DNA from: an uncultured Mailhella sp.
Lineage (GTDB): Bacteria > Desulfobacterota > Desulfovibrionia > Desulfovibrionales > Desulfovibrionaceae
Length of the DNA stretch: 60,101 nt
Assembly (NCBI GenBank): GCA_910577155.1
Contig: CAJTMS010000006.1
Location: 1-60,101 of the forward strand
Direction: 5' to 3'
The position numbers were made by a program, and so were the translations under genes. Position 1 is the stretch's first letter, and every line of letters begins with the position of its first letter. The notes beneath the pieces are model-generated. The model worked only from the letters and a program-made list of their open reading frames with translations, ran no database searches and was not told the origin of the DNA. Shown piece by piece: positions 53,728 through 60,101 of this stretch.

Positions 53728-54402
53728 CTAGTTTATACCAAATATAGTAAAGATTAAATATGCCGTAAGACGGATAAAAGGCATAATAATATAGGTAAAA
53801 ACACCCGTAAAAATCAAGAACATCAAAATAAGCATGCCATACCGTTCTGCGGCTGCAAAACGGGTTGCCAAGGAATACGGCAAAATCCCCATGAGGATTT
53901 TACTGCCGTCAAGGGGCGGCACAGGCATGAGATTAATCCACATTAACCCGATATTCGCCCAAATTCCCACGGCACACATATTCACAAGAAAGTCCAGACC
54001 GGAGCCTAAGCCCATTAGTGTTTCACCGGGAAGAAAGGTTATCAATTTAAAAAGGACAGCAAAAAATATCGCCAAAAAGAAATTTGCCATGGGTCCCGCC
54101 ACGGAAACCAGCATCATATCCCCGCGGACATTTTTAAAATACCGGGGATTGACAGGTACAGGCTTTGCCCAGCCAAAAACAAAAGGGCTGAATACTGCAG
54201 TAAAAATAAACACCAATAAGCCCACCGGATCAATATGCGGGAGAGGATTTAAGGTAATCCTGCCAAACATCATGGCTGTCGGGTCGCCTTTTTTATACGC
54301 AACATATCCATGGGCTACTTCGTGTAAAATAATTCCCAGTAAAACAGGAATAAAAGAATAGGACAATTTTTGTAATGCCATTGCTAAATCAAAATTATTC
54401 AT
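53728..54402 (-). CDS. Site-2-protease-family membrane metalloprotease
   Basis: A 224-residue membrane protein with the zinc motif HEVAHGYVA near residue 27 and the second motif NLMPVPPLDGSKIL near 160, together marking the S2P/M50 family. Short members without a PDZ domain usually resemble Rip/YwhC-type proteins of unknown substrate. Its start follows a usable site. It is the first gene of the envelope operon that continues through trpS to the Aas-like gene. Confidence 0.9.
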   Translation of the reverse strand: MNNFDLAMALQKLSYSFIPVLLGIILHEVAHGYVAYKKGDPTAMMFGRITLNPLPHIDPVGLLVFIFTAVFSPFVFGWAKPVPVNPRYFKNVRGDMMLVSVAGPMANFFLAIFFAVLFKLITFLPGETLMGLGSGLDFLVNMCAVGIWANIGLMWINLMPVPPLDGSKILMGILPYSLATRFAAAERYGMLILMFLIFTGVFTYIIMPFIRLTAYLIFTIFGIN

Positions 54403-54439
54403 AGGACTGTTTATACGTTATAATTTTAAATATCACAAG

Positions 54440-54498
54440 AAAAAAGCCACAAAAAAAGAGGGAAAAATTCCCTCTTACTCCCTCAATCCTTGTGGTTT
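54440..54498 (-). terminator. Nested-hairpin terminator of the FlgO-like gene
   Basis: An outer stem ACCACAA/TTGTGGC encloses a stem AGAGGGAA/TTCCCTCT on the minus strand, followed by a run of six T. It separates the FlgO-like cluster from the site-2 protease operon. Confidence 0.7.
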
Positions 54499-54514
54499 TC
54501 CCACAACAAAAATT

Positions 54515-55138
54515 TTATAATTTTGTCCGTACACTGGGTGCCGGTTCGATAATTTTATCAGGCTCTTCATCTAAAAGCGGATAAATTTCAGGATACACAG
54601 GCACTGTTCCATTACCTGAAGCAATAATTTCATAAGACCCGGTATGGAGCAAACGGCAATTATACCGCACAGAACGTGAGGTAATAGTATAGGTACCCGT
54701 CATCACAAGTTCAATTTCCAAATCTGTTTTGAAAAGTTTATGCTGCTCGCGTGATAAAAGAAACTCCCCTTTTCGAGGTGTAATTTCAATCTCTTTTGCC
54801 CTTCTGATTTCAAAAACGCGGTACCCTTTTGCTTTCAGCTTATTGGCAATTTCTTCCGTAATTTGCCGTGCCAGCGTATTTGTTTTGTCAAAATCATTAA
54901 TATTAACAGGAACGGTTAAAACAATTTTCAAATCTTTAGGGGTATAATCTTCTCCTAATAATTCAAGAAGCTGCTTATCCATACTGCTTGCAATACTGCT
55001 TGCACACGCAGGAACATAGCCTGTTCCCATAAGAGTGCTTAGCGCCCTTCCGATACCGGAACTAAAGTCATTCGCTGCTGCGGTAATGGGAATAAGCATG
55101 GTCAATAAAAGAAGTATCAAAATTGCTATTTTTTTCAT
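54515..55138 (-). CDS. FlgO-like secreted protein
   Basis: A 207-residue protein with a signal peptide (KKIAILILLLLTMLIPITAAA). The mature part has ACASSIASSMDKQLLELLGE, then a region VLTVPVNINDFDKTNTLARQI like the FlgO fold, and later LEIELVMTGTYTITSRSVRYNCRLL. FlgO in Vibrio is an outer-membrane partner of the flagellar H-ring, but similar domains occur outside flagella. The start ATG follows AGGA. It is the last gene of a three-gene cluster with a lipoprotein and another FlgO-like protein. Confidence 0.65.
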   Translation of the reverse strand: MKKIAILILLLLTMLIPITAAANDFSSGIGRALSTLMGTGYVPACASSIASSMDKQLLELLGEDYTPKDLKIVLTVPVNINDFDKTNTLARQITEEIANKLKAKGYRVFEIRRAKEIEITPRKGEFLLSREQHKLFKTDLEIELVMTGTYTITSRSVRYNCRLLHTGSYEIIASGNGTVPVYPEIYPLLDEEPDKIIEPAPSVRTKL

Positions 55139-55167
55139 AACATGTCCTAACAGAGCTTATTTATAGC

Positions 55168-55416
55168 TTAGCGCATAGCTTGAATGGTTCGTTCGAGAGC
55201 TTCCATTTCACTTTTTAGACGCAAAATCACAGGTTCTGTCCGAGCGGAAGAGAGAGCGTTGGAATAGTACTGGTATGCAAGTTCATACCGTTCCGCATTC
55301 CTGTTTTCAATGGCCAACTGCCAGTTACTCATGGTAAAGGGTGATTCTTCAATATAGGAATACGAAGTGGAACAGGCACATAGCAATAAACAAAAAGCAA
55401 CCAATATTTTTTTCAT
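55168..55416 (-). CDS. Small lipoprotein between two FlgO-like genes
   Basis: An 82-residue protein with a lipobox LLCAC at about 16-17, so anchored by lipid at residue 17. The rest is a helical segment (SNWQLAIENRNAERYELAYQYYSNALS) that resembles a single tetratricopeptide repeat. The ATG overlaps the stop of the preceding FlgO-like gene; a longer reading adds six residues. Its position suggests a role in the same outer-membrane assembly. Confidence 0.6.
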   Translation of the reverse strand: MKKILVAFCLLLCACSTSYSYIEESPFTMSNWQLAIENRNAERYELAYQYYSNALSSARTEPVILRLKSEMEALERTIQAMR

Positions 55417-55417
55417 T

Positions 55418-56134
55418 TTACTTACCCGGAACAACTCTTATAAAAGAATTGGTTGTTGTTGAAAACAATGGTTTGGGTTTTTTCTTGGTCATTCTGCCCA
55501 CTAACGGCGTTACGGGCAAAACGGTTTGAGCAGTGCGCAAAACCATACCGTCACTGCCGCGGATTAACCGTGCATTGAGAAAAAGATATTTTTCATCACG
55601 GTAATATGTTCCTGTGACAAGAGCGGCCTTATTTTTGGCAACAGATACTTTATAGGCTTCATCACGTATGCCAAAAGCATATCCGTTTTGATTAACAATC
55701 AAATCACGTGCACTAAAATCTTTTACTGCAAAACCGCGCTGGTTAAATTCATACATGCATGCCTGACGTATATATTGCCCGAAATCCGTTTCTGCCCGCA
55801 TATCGTCCTGCGGTGTAAAAGTGGTAATATATGCAACCATGCCTTTTAAATTTTCAGGATACCATGTTTCCAAAAGCTGTGAAGCAAGTTCCCGGACTTT
55901 TAACCTGAGCTCATGAGCATCCAAATAGGCTTTGCTGGGGTTTTGTTTGTTTCTGATACTCAGCTGCTGAGATTTTGAATGACTGATATTGGGCACCATA
56001 ATGACTTCATCGGTAAAATATTCATAGCCCGTATAGTGACCAACAGTCAGCGGAGTATTGTCGCTTTCAGCAAAACAAGGTGATATATGCAAACTAAGAG
56101 TAAATAAACTCAAGGCAAGTACTTTTTTAAACAT
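55418..56134 (-). CDS. FlgO-family protein
   Basis: A 238-residue protein with a signal peptide (FKKVLALSLFTLSLHISPCFA) and the pattern of the FlgO family: LASQLLETWYPENLKGMVAYITTF, then FGQYIRQACMYEFNQRGFAVKDF and ALVTGTYYRDEKYLFLNARLI. FlgO acts in the outer membrane near the flagellar basal body in Vibrio. Given flgE in the window and Desulfovibrio-like motility, a flagellar role is possible but unproven. It leads the three-gene cluster. Confidence 0.75.
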   Translation of the reverse strand: MFKKVLALSLFTLSLHISPCFAESDNTPLTVGHYTGYEYFTDEVIMVPNISHSKSQQLSIRNKQNPSKAYLDAHELRLKVRELASQLLETWYPENLKGMVAYITTFTPQDDMRAETDFGQYIRQACMYEFNQRGFAVKDFSARDLIVNQNGYAFGIRDEAYKVSVAKNKAALVTGTYYRDEKYLFLNARLIRGSDGMVLRTAQTVLPVTPLVGRMTKKKPKPLFSTTTNSFIRVVPGK

Positions 56135-56237
56135 AAAAACTCCGAATATGCTATCTATTCATGGAATAACTATAAACATTTTCGGAGTATTTTGCAAAAA
56201 GTTTAGCCTTAGGTTTAAACTTTTTCTAGAAAAATTT

Positions 56238-56702
56238 TTATTCATCCTGCATGGCAAAATCTACACGTATTTTATACAGTTTTGTTGCAGGCAAATTGAG
56301 AATTTCAATACCTGTTTTCGCCGTAATATCCGCAAGTGTTTCACAGACACTCTCCCAAGATGGACCAATGAGCGTAAACCAGACATTATACGTATGGTTA
56401 CGCAGATAATTATGGGTCACACCCTTTTTCGAATTTACTTCCTGAATAAAGGTATCCAATTTATCTTCAGGCACTTTTGCAGCACAAAGGGTGGAGCGAA
56501 ATCCCAGTTTTTTAGACTGGAAATTTGCACCCAAGCGGCGAATAATTCGTTCTTTTTTTAAATTCATCACCTTGGCAAAGGCTTCTTCTTCACTTACGCC
56601 CACTTCCTCTCCGATGACCTGATAAGGACGGGGAGAAAGAGGAAATCTTGTTTGGATCATATCCAAAATTTTTTTATCAACAATATCTAACTGATAACTC
56701 AT
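56238..56702 (-). CDS. ahbA: Siroheme decarboxylase subunit, AhbA/AhbB (Lrp-like)
   Basis: A 154-residue protein with an Lrp/AsnC-like N-terminal helix-turn-helix (DKKILDMIQTRFPLSPRPYQVIGEEVGVSEEEAFAKV) and the signatures IIRRLGANFQSKKLGFRSTLC and GVTHNYLRNHTYNVWFTL that mark AhbA/AhbB. The enzyme removes two acetate side chains of siroheme on the alternative heme route of sulfate reducers and some archaea. The choice of AhbA over AhbB rests on memory and is uncertain; the partner gene is not in the window. The start is set at the ATG six bases after GAG. Confidence 0.8.
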   Translation of the reverse strand: MSYQLDIVDKKILDMIQTRFPLSPRPYQVIGEEVGVSEEEAFAKVMNLKKERIIRRLGANFQSKKLGFRSTLCAAKVPEDKLDTFIQEVNSKKGVTHNYLRNHTYNVWFTLIGPSWESVCETLADITAKTGIEILNLPATKLYKIRVDFAMQDE

Positions 56703-56763
56703 ACTATACTCACTTTTTTTCATATTATCGATTTTCTTGCGCTTTGACAAGTCAAAAAAATAC

Positions 56764-56792
56764 TTGCTTAGGAATTTATTTTGCAAGATACT
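56764..56792 (+). promoter_or_regulatory. Possible promoter of icd
   Basis: TTGCTT (56764-56769), 17 bases, then GATACT (56787-56792). The intergenic region also has the palindrome TTGACAAGTCAA at 56744-56755, which could bind a regulator of icd or of the divergent siroheme decarboxylase gene. Confidence 0.4.
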
Positions 56793-56818
56793 AAGTCATT
56801 CCATTTTGGGGGTTACCT

Positions 56819-57991
56819 ATGCAACATACTGTTTATTGGATTGAAGGGGATGGCGTCGGTGCCGATATTTGGAAAGCAGCCAAGCCTGTTGCCGATAAAG
56901 CTGTCCAATGTGCCTATCGCGGACAAGAAGAAATACTCTGGAAAGAACTTTTAGCCGGCGAAAAAGCCTATGTGCAAACCGGCGAATATTTACCAAAAGA
57001 AACACTGGACACACTGAAAACTGCCCATGTTGCCATAAAAGGACCTCTTGCCACTCCGGTAGGCACAGGCATACGAAGCCTGAATGTGACGCTGCGCCAA
57101 ACCTTTGATTTATATGCCTGCATCCGCCCTGTAAAATGGTATCAAGGCATTATTTCTGTTGTTCGCCGCCCTGAACGGGTGAATATGACTATTTTCAGGG
57201 AAAATACCGAAGATGTCTATTCAGGCATTGAATTTGCTTCTCATACAGAGGAAGCAAAAAAACTTATCGATTTTCTTAATCAAAATTTTCATAAAAACCT
57301 CAAAGAAGAATGTGCAGTCGGGATAAAACCCATGACAGAATATGGCTGTAAACGCCTCGTCCGCCGTGCAATACAGTTTGCCATAGACAATCATCTCCCC
57401 AGTGTTACCCTTGTGCATAAAGGAAATATTATGAAATTCACAGAAGGGGCATTCCAAAAATGGGGCTATGAAGTTGCAAAAGAGGAATTTCCCGCATTGA
57501 CTATCACCGAAAAAGAAGTGCGTGAAGGCATGGATCCGCAGAATAAAGTTATTATTAAAGACCGCATTGCTGACGCCATGTTCCAAGAGGCACTTTTGCA
57601 CCCTGCTGAATATAGTGTTCTTGCCACAACCAATTTAAACGGGGATTATTTATCTGATGCTATAGCTGCCCAAGTAGGCGGAATTGGCATGTCTCCCGGT
57701 GTCAATATGTCAGATTCATTGGCAATTTTTGAAGCAACTCACGGAACTGCCCCCAATATAGCAGGTAAAGATATTGCCAATCCCTGCAGCCTGCTTCTGT
57801 CCTTTGCCATGCTTCTTGACCATATCAAGCTTGATAAAGCAGCAAATGCCATACGACAGGCAATCCAAAACTGTATTGATAAAAAAACGGTTACGAAAGA
57901 TTTAGCTGAGGAAATCGAGAATGCCGCCCCCGTTTCCTGTTCTTCTTTCGGAAAACTTCTCATGGAAGAAATAGAACACATGCAGTTCTGA
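56819..57991 (+). CDS. icd: Isocitrate dehydrogenase (NADP-type)
   Basis: Oxidises isocitrate to 2-oxoglutarate. The 390-residue protein has GDGVGADIW at the start, the substrate loop PVGTGIRSLNVTLRQ with its phosphorylatable Ser position, RENTEDVYSGIEF, and NGDYLSDAIAAQVGGIG near residue 280. The length is shorter than the 416 of E. coli. The NADP choice follows the family and was not checked residue by residue. The start follows GGGGG. The gene is transcribed alone and ends in a terminator. Confidence 0.93.
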   Translation: MQHTVYWIEGDGVGADIWKAAKPVADKAVQCAYRGQEEILWKELLAGEKAYVQTGEYLPKETLDTLKTAHVAIKGPLATPVGTGIRSLNVTLRQTFDLYACIRPVKWYQGIISVVRRPERVNMTIFRENTEDVYSGIEFASHTEEAKKLIDFLNQNFHKNLKEECAVGIKPMTEYGCKRLVRRAIQFAIDNHLPSVTLVHKGNIMKFTEGAFQKWGYEVAKEEFPALTITEKEVREGMDPQNKVIIKDRIADAMFQEALLHPAEYSVLATTNLNGDYLSDAIAAQVGGIGMSPGVNMSDSLAIFEATHGTAPNIAGKDIANPCSLLLSFAMLLDHIKLDKAANAIRQAIQNCIDKKTVTKDLAEEIENAAPVSCSSFGKLLMEEIEHMQF

Positions 57992-58018
57992 TGCTTAAAT
58001 AACATGATAATTTATGAA

Positions 58019-58055
58019 TAAAAACACTATGTTAACATGGTGTTTTTATTTTTTT
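58019..58055 (+). terminator. Intrinsic terminator of icd
   Basis: AAAAACAC (58020-58027) pairs with GTGTTTTT (58040-58047), enclosing the palindrome ATGTTAACAT, and is followed by T-rich sequence. Confidence 0.8.
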
Positions 58056-58067
58056 CATGAAAAAGTC

Positions 58068-58095
58068 TTGCTCTTCATGCAAGAATGATTAAAAT
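58068..58095 (+). promoter_or_regulatory. Possible promoter of the fmdB-degP pair
   Basis: TTGCTC (58068-58073), 16 bases, then TAAAAT (58090-58095). A short inverted repeat TCTTGC/GCAAGA overlaps the -35 side. The first start codon is 54 bases downstream. Confidence 0.45.
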
Positions 58096-58148
58096 ATCTT
58101 TACACTCAAGACTGGAAATCTGAGTTAAAACTATTGTGAGGTACCGAT

Positions 58149-58397
58149 ATGCCATTATTTGATTTTCAATGTCCCAAATGTCAGCACAAATTTGAGGAGT
58201 TAGTTTTTGGAGATGAAAAGGCAGTTTGTCCCAAATGCGGAGAAAAAGACATTGAAAGATTGGTAAGTGCCCCAAGTCCATTAAAAACAGGAGCTTTTCC
58301 TTTTAAAATCGGTCCTGTTCATCCCCGTGTGGCTATGCAAAATCTGGCAAAGCCCACTTGTAGCGGAGCATGCTCTGGCTCTCTTACAAACGAATAA
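58149..58397 (+). CDS. FmdB-family zinc-ribbon protein (second copy)
   Basis: An 82-residue paralog of the protein at 19633. It has the ribbon MPLFDFQCPKCQHKFEELV and CPKCGEKDIERLVS, then a less Cys-rich tail ending CSGACSGSLTNE. It lies 13 bp before the DegP-type protease gene and shares its transcript. Its function is unknown. Both copies head short operons with a protease gene, which is a notable parallel. Confidence 0.85.
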   Translation: MPLFDFQCPKCQHKFEELVFGDEKAVCPKCGEKDIERLVSAPSPLKTGAFPFKIGPVHPRVAMQNLAKPTCSGACSGSLTNE

Positions 58398-58410
58398 TTA
58401 AGGAGATTAC

Positions 58411-59823
58411 ATGAAAAAAATATTGTTCCATTCATGCCTTGCTGCCCTTTTGGCAGTGAGCATTGTTTCTTCCGCTTTTGCCGGAATTAACCTTCCTTCC
58501 ATCAGCCCCCTTGTTAAACAAGTTGGTTCTGCAGTTGTCAATATCAGTACAGAACGTATGGTGAAAAACCAATTTGGATTTCCCGGTATGCCCCGTGAAT
58601 TTCAGGAATTTTTTGAACAGTTCGGTCCTTTCATGGGACCTCAGGGCGGAGGAAAAGAACGCCTGCAAAGTTCATTAGGTACCGGTTTTATCATTTCCAA
58701 AGACGGTTATATTGTTACCAATAACCACGTTGTTAAAAATGCTGATAAAATCTATGTTACCTTAGCAGAACAAAACAATAAGCAGGATAAAGCAGAAGCA
58801 AAGGTTATTGGTTCTGACGCCGAAACAGACCTTGCCCTTTTAAAAATTTCCGTCAAAAAAGATTTACCTGCCATTAATTTCGGCGATTCCGACAAAATGG
58901 AAGTGGGCGACTGGGTTGTTGCCATTGGAAACCCCTTTGGATTGAGCAATACTGTGACAACAGGCATTATCAGTGCAAAAGGTCGTGATATTCATGCCGG
59001 ACCTTATGATAACTTCCTGCAAACAGATGCTTCCATTAACCCCGGAAACTCCGGCGGTCCCTTACTGAATTTAGACGGAGAAGTTATCGGTATCAATACT
59101 GCCATTGCCGCAAGCGGACAAGGCATTGGTTTTGCTATTCCCAGTAAATTGGCTTCCTCTATTATTGAACAGCTCAAATCAGGGCAAAAAGTAAGCCGCG
59201 GCTGGATTGGCGTTACCATTCAAGACCTTGACGAGGTTACAGCAAAAGCGCTTGGACTCAAAGAAGATACAAAAGGTGCTTTAATCGGATCCGTTATGCC
59301 CGGTGAACCGGCAGAAAAAGCCGGATTACAAGCAGGCGATATTGTGACCAAAATTGATGATACCCCAATCAATAATGCCAGTGAGCTGACCAAAAGCATA
59401 GCTTCCTATAAGCCAAAACAAAAAGTAAAAGTTACTGCTGTACGTGACGGCAGGGAAAAACAATTTACCGTCCAGCTCGGTGAAAGAAACCTTAATCAAG
59501 CAGCAGGCAAAGACATAGAAAAAGGCTCTAACTTGGGTGTTTCCCTTCGTGAACTGACAAGTCAGGACAGACAAACATTGAGAATACCGCAAAATATCAA
59601 CGGTATTTTAGTGACTGATATAAAACAAAACGGCTTGGCTGCAAATGCAGGCATTGTCCCGCAGGATATCATTATTGCTGCGAACCTGAAACCTGTAAAA
59701 ACAATTAAAGAATTGACCGCTATTCTTGACAAAGAAAGTAAAGAGCGCGGAGCCATTGTTTTACAAATCTATCGTCAAGGCAATTCCTTTATCGTCACCA
59801 TTCCTTTGGATGAAAAGAAATAA
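58411..59823 (+). CDS. degP: DegP/HtrA-family periplasmic serine protease
   Basis: A 470-residue Do-type protease and chaperone of envelope stress. Signal peptide KKILFHSCLAALLAVSIVSSAFA, then the trypsin-like domain with His in TNNHVVKN (about 110), Asp in AETDLALLK (about 140) and Ser in NPGNSGGPLL (about 214), followed by two PDZ domains (GWIGVTIQDL near 272 and SNLGVSLREL near 380). The start follows AAGGAG. It ends in a strong terminator. Confidence 0.95.
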   Translation: MKKILFHSCLAALLAVSIVSSAFAGINLPSISPLVKQVGSAVVNISTERMVKNQFGFPGMPREFQEFFEQFGPFMGPQGGGKERLQSSLGTGFIISKDGYIVTNNHVVKNADKIYVTLAEQNNKQDKAEAKVIGSDAETDLALLKISVKKDLPAINFGDSDKMEVGDWVVAIGNPFGLSNTVTTGIISAKGRDIHAGPYDNFLQTDASINPGNSGGPLLNLDGEVIGINTAIAASGQGIGFAIPSKLASSIIEQLKSGQKVSRGWIGVTIQDLDEVTAKALGLKEDTKGALIGSVMPGEPAEKAGLQAGDIVTKIDDTPINNASELTKSIASYKPKQKVKVTAVRDGREKQFTVQLGERNLNQAAGKDIEKGSNLGVSLRELTSQDRQTLRIPQNINGILVTDIKQNGLAANAGIVPQDIIIAANLKPVKTIKELTAILDKESKERGAIVLQIYRQGNSFIVTIPLDEKK

Positions 59824-59842
59824 AGAATTATGATTTGTTAAT

Positions 59843-59877
59843 AGAAAAAAGCACTTCTTCGGAAGTGCTTTTTTTTT
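59843..59877 (+). terminator. Intrinsic terminator of degP with UUCG tetraloop
   Basis: GCACTTC (59851-59857), loop TTCG, GAAGTGC (59862-59868), then nine T. Flanking A residues extend the stem. The stretch 59878-59996 holds nothing else recognised. Confidence 0.92.
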
Positions 59878-59998
59878 ACCGCTGCCAATTTATAAATTCT
59901 GCTGCAAACGTATGCTGTGCAGCACCATCTTTGCCCCAAAAATTCTCTTTCCCCTCTTTCTGCATTATTGACAGCAAAACCAAAATACTCTTAGCCTA

Positions 59999-60101
59999 GA
60001 GCAATTCCTGTCAACATCAAGGATATTAATTCCCTGTTATGGACAACGTCTATAACAGGGCTTTGAATGGGGATTGGGGGAGCGGCAGCCGTTAGCTAGT
60101 T
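59999..60101 (+). repeat. Truncated copy of dispersed repeat, GAGC-ended type
   Basis: GAGCAATTCCTGTCAACATC at the left, flanked by TA (59997-59998), followed by hairpin 1 CCCTGTTATGGA/TCTATAACAGGG. A G-rich link leads into the secondary insert (GAGCGGCAGCCGTTAGC) seen in the copies near 1890 and 34990. It runs off the end of the window. Confidence 0.75.

Noticed and set aside
53834..54361. A 175-residue open frame opposite the site-2 protease gene
   Set aside because: It is the antisense shadow of a well-supported gene, lacks a ribosome binding site and has no recognisable domain.
1..60101. CRISPR array, tRNA or rRNA genes, prophage
   Set aside because: No regularly spaced direct repeats, no GGTTCGAATCC-type T-loops and no phage genes were seen; the dispersed repeats are far apart and are not an array.

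Overview
The window reads as the chromosome of a low-GC (roughly 40% by eye) Gram-negative anaerobe, most likely a member of the Desulfovibrionales. This is inferred from gene content and order. It carries the yceD-rpmF-plsX-fabH-fabG-acpP-fabF-glyA order, a cytoplasmic CbiK cobaltochelatase, an AhbA/AhbB-type siroheme decarboxylase (the heme route of sulfate reducers), a LonB-like protease of the type I recall from Desulfovibrio, two FlgO-like proteins and an Mce/Mla lipid transporter. No species is claimed. No rRNA, tRNA, CRISPR array, prophage or plasmid function was seen. Layout, 1-20 kb: a terminal repeat and an IS5-like insertion sequence (IS), then rpsT, glycyl-tRNA synthetase (glyQ, glyS), recO, ilvBN, two small genes (a DUF465 protein and a frameshifted yggT), an unknown zinc-ribbon protein, an SsuABC/TauABC-like ABC importer, a NagZ-like hydrolase, rlmD, hslU, a sirtuin, a TetR regulator, an orphan amino-acid binding protein and a small secreted protein. 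Layout, 20-34 kb: fmdB-like, hemC and LonB-like protease; then on the minus strand the fatty-acid/phospholipid initiation cluster from yceD to fabF, followed by glyA; then an aminotransferase, cbiK, a DUF523 protein and purM. Layout, 34-46 kb: an unknown membrane protein, a giant AsmA-like protein, a Tim44-like protein, murI, truA, an RluA-type synthase, an HPP membrane protein, ackA, and flgE behind a good sigma-54 promoter. Layout, 46-60 kb: an eight-gene minus-strand envelope operon (site-2 protease, trpS, heptose-1-P adenylyltransferase, MlaE/F/D-type transporter, PqiC-like lipoprotein, Aas-like acyl-ACP synthetase), then the FlgO-like cluster, a siroheme decarboxylase, icd, a second fmdB-like gene and a DegP/HtrA protease. 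The coding content is mostly housekeeping. The least expected structure is between the genes: a family of about 130-280 bp repeats that I could recognise eight times, plus one isolated core. Each has terminal inverted repeats and two internal hairpins kept in the same order (a variable hairpin 1, a G-rich link, then a hairpin 2 with GGG and CCC arms). Two end types occur: one begins GCTCTGTTATAG, the other GAGCATTTCC and is flanked by TA. Three copies carry a secondary palindromic insert, one copy is the direct target of the IS, and three abut the stop codon of a gene in the same relative orientation. Both ends of the window fall inside copies of this family, which suggests the window is a contig broken at repeats.
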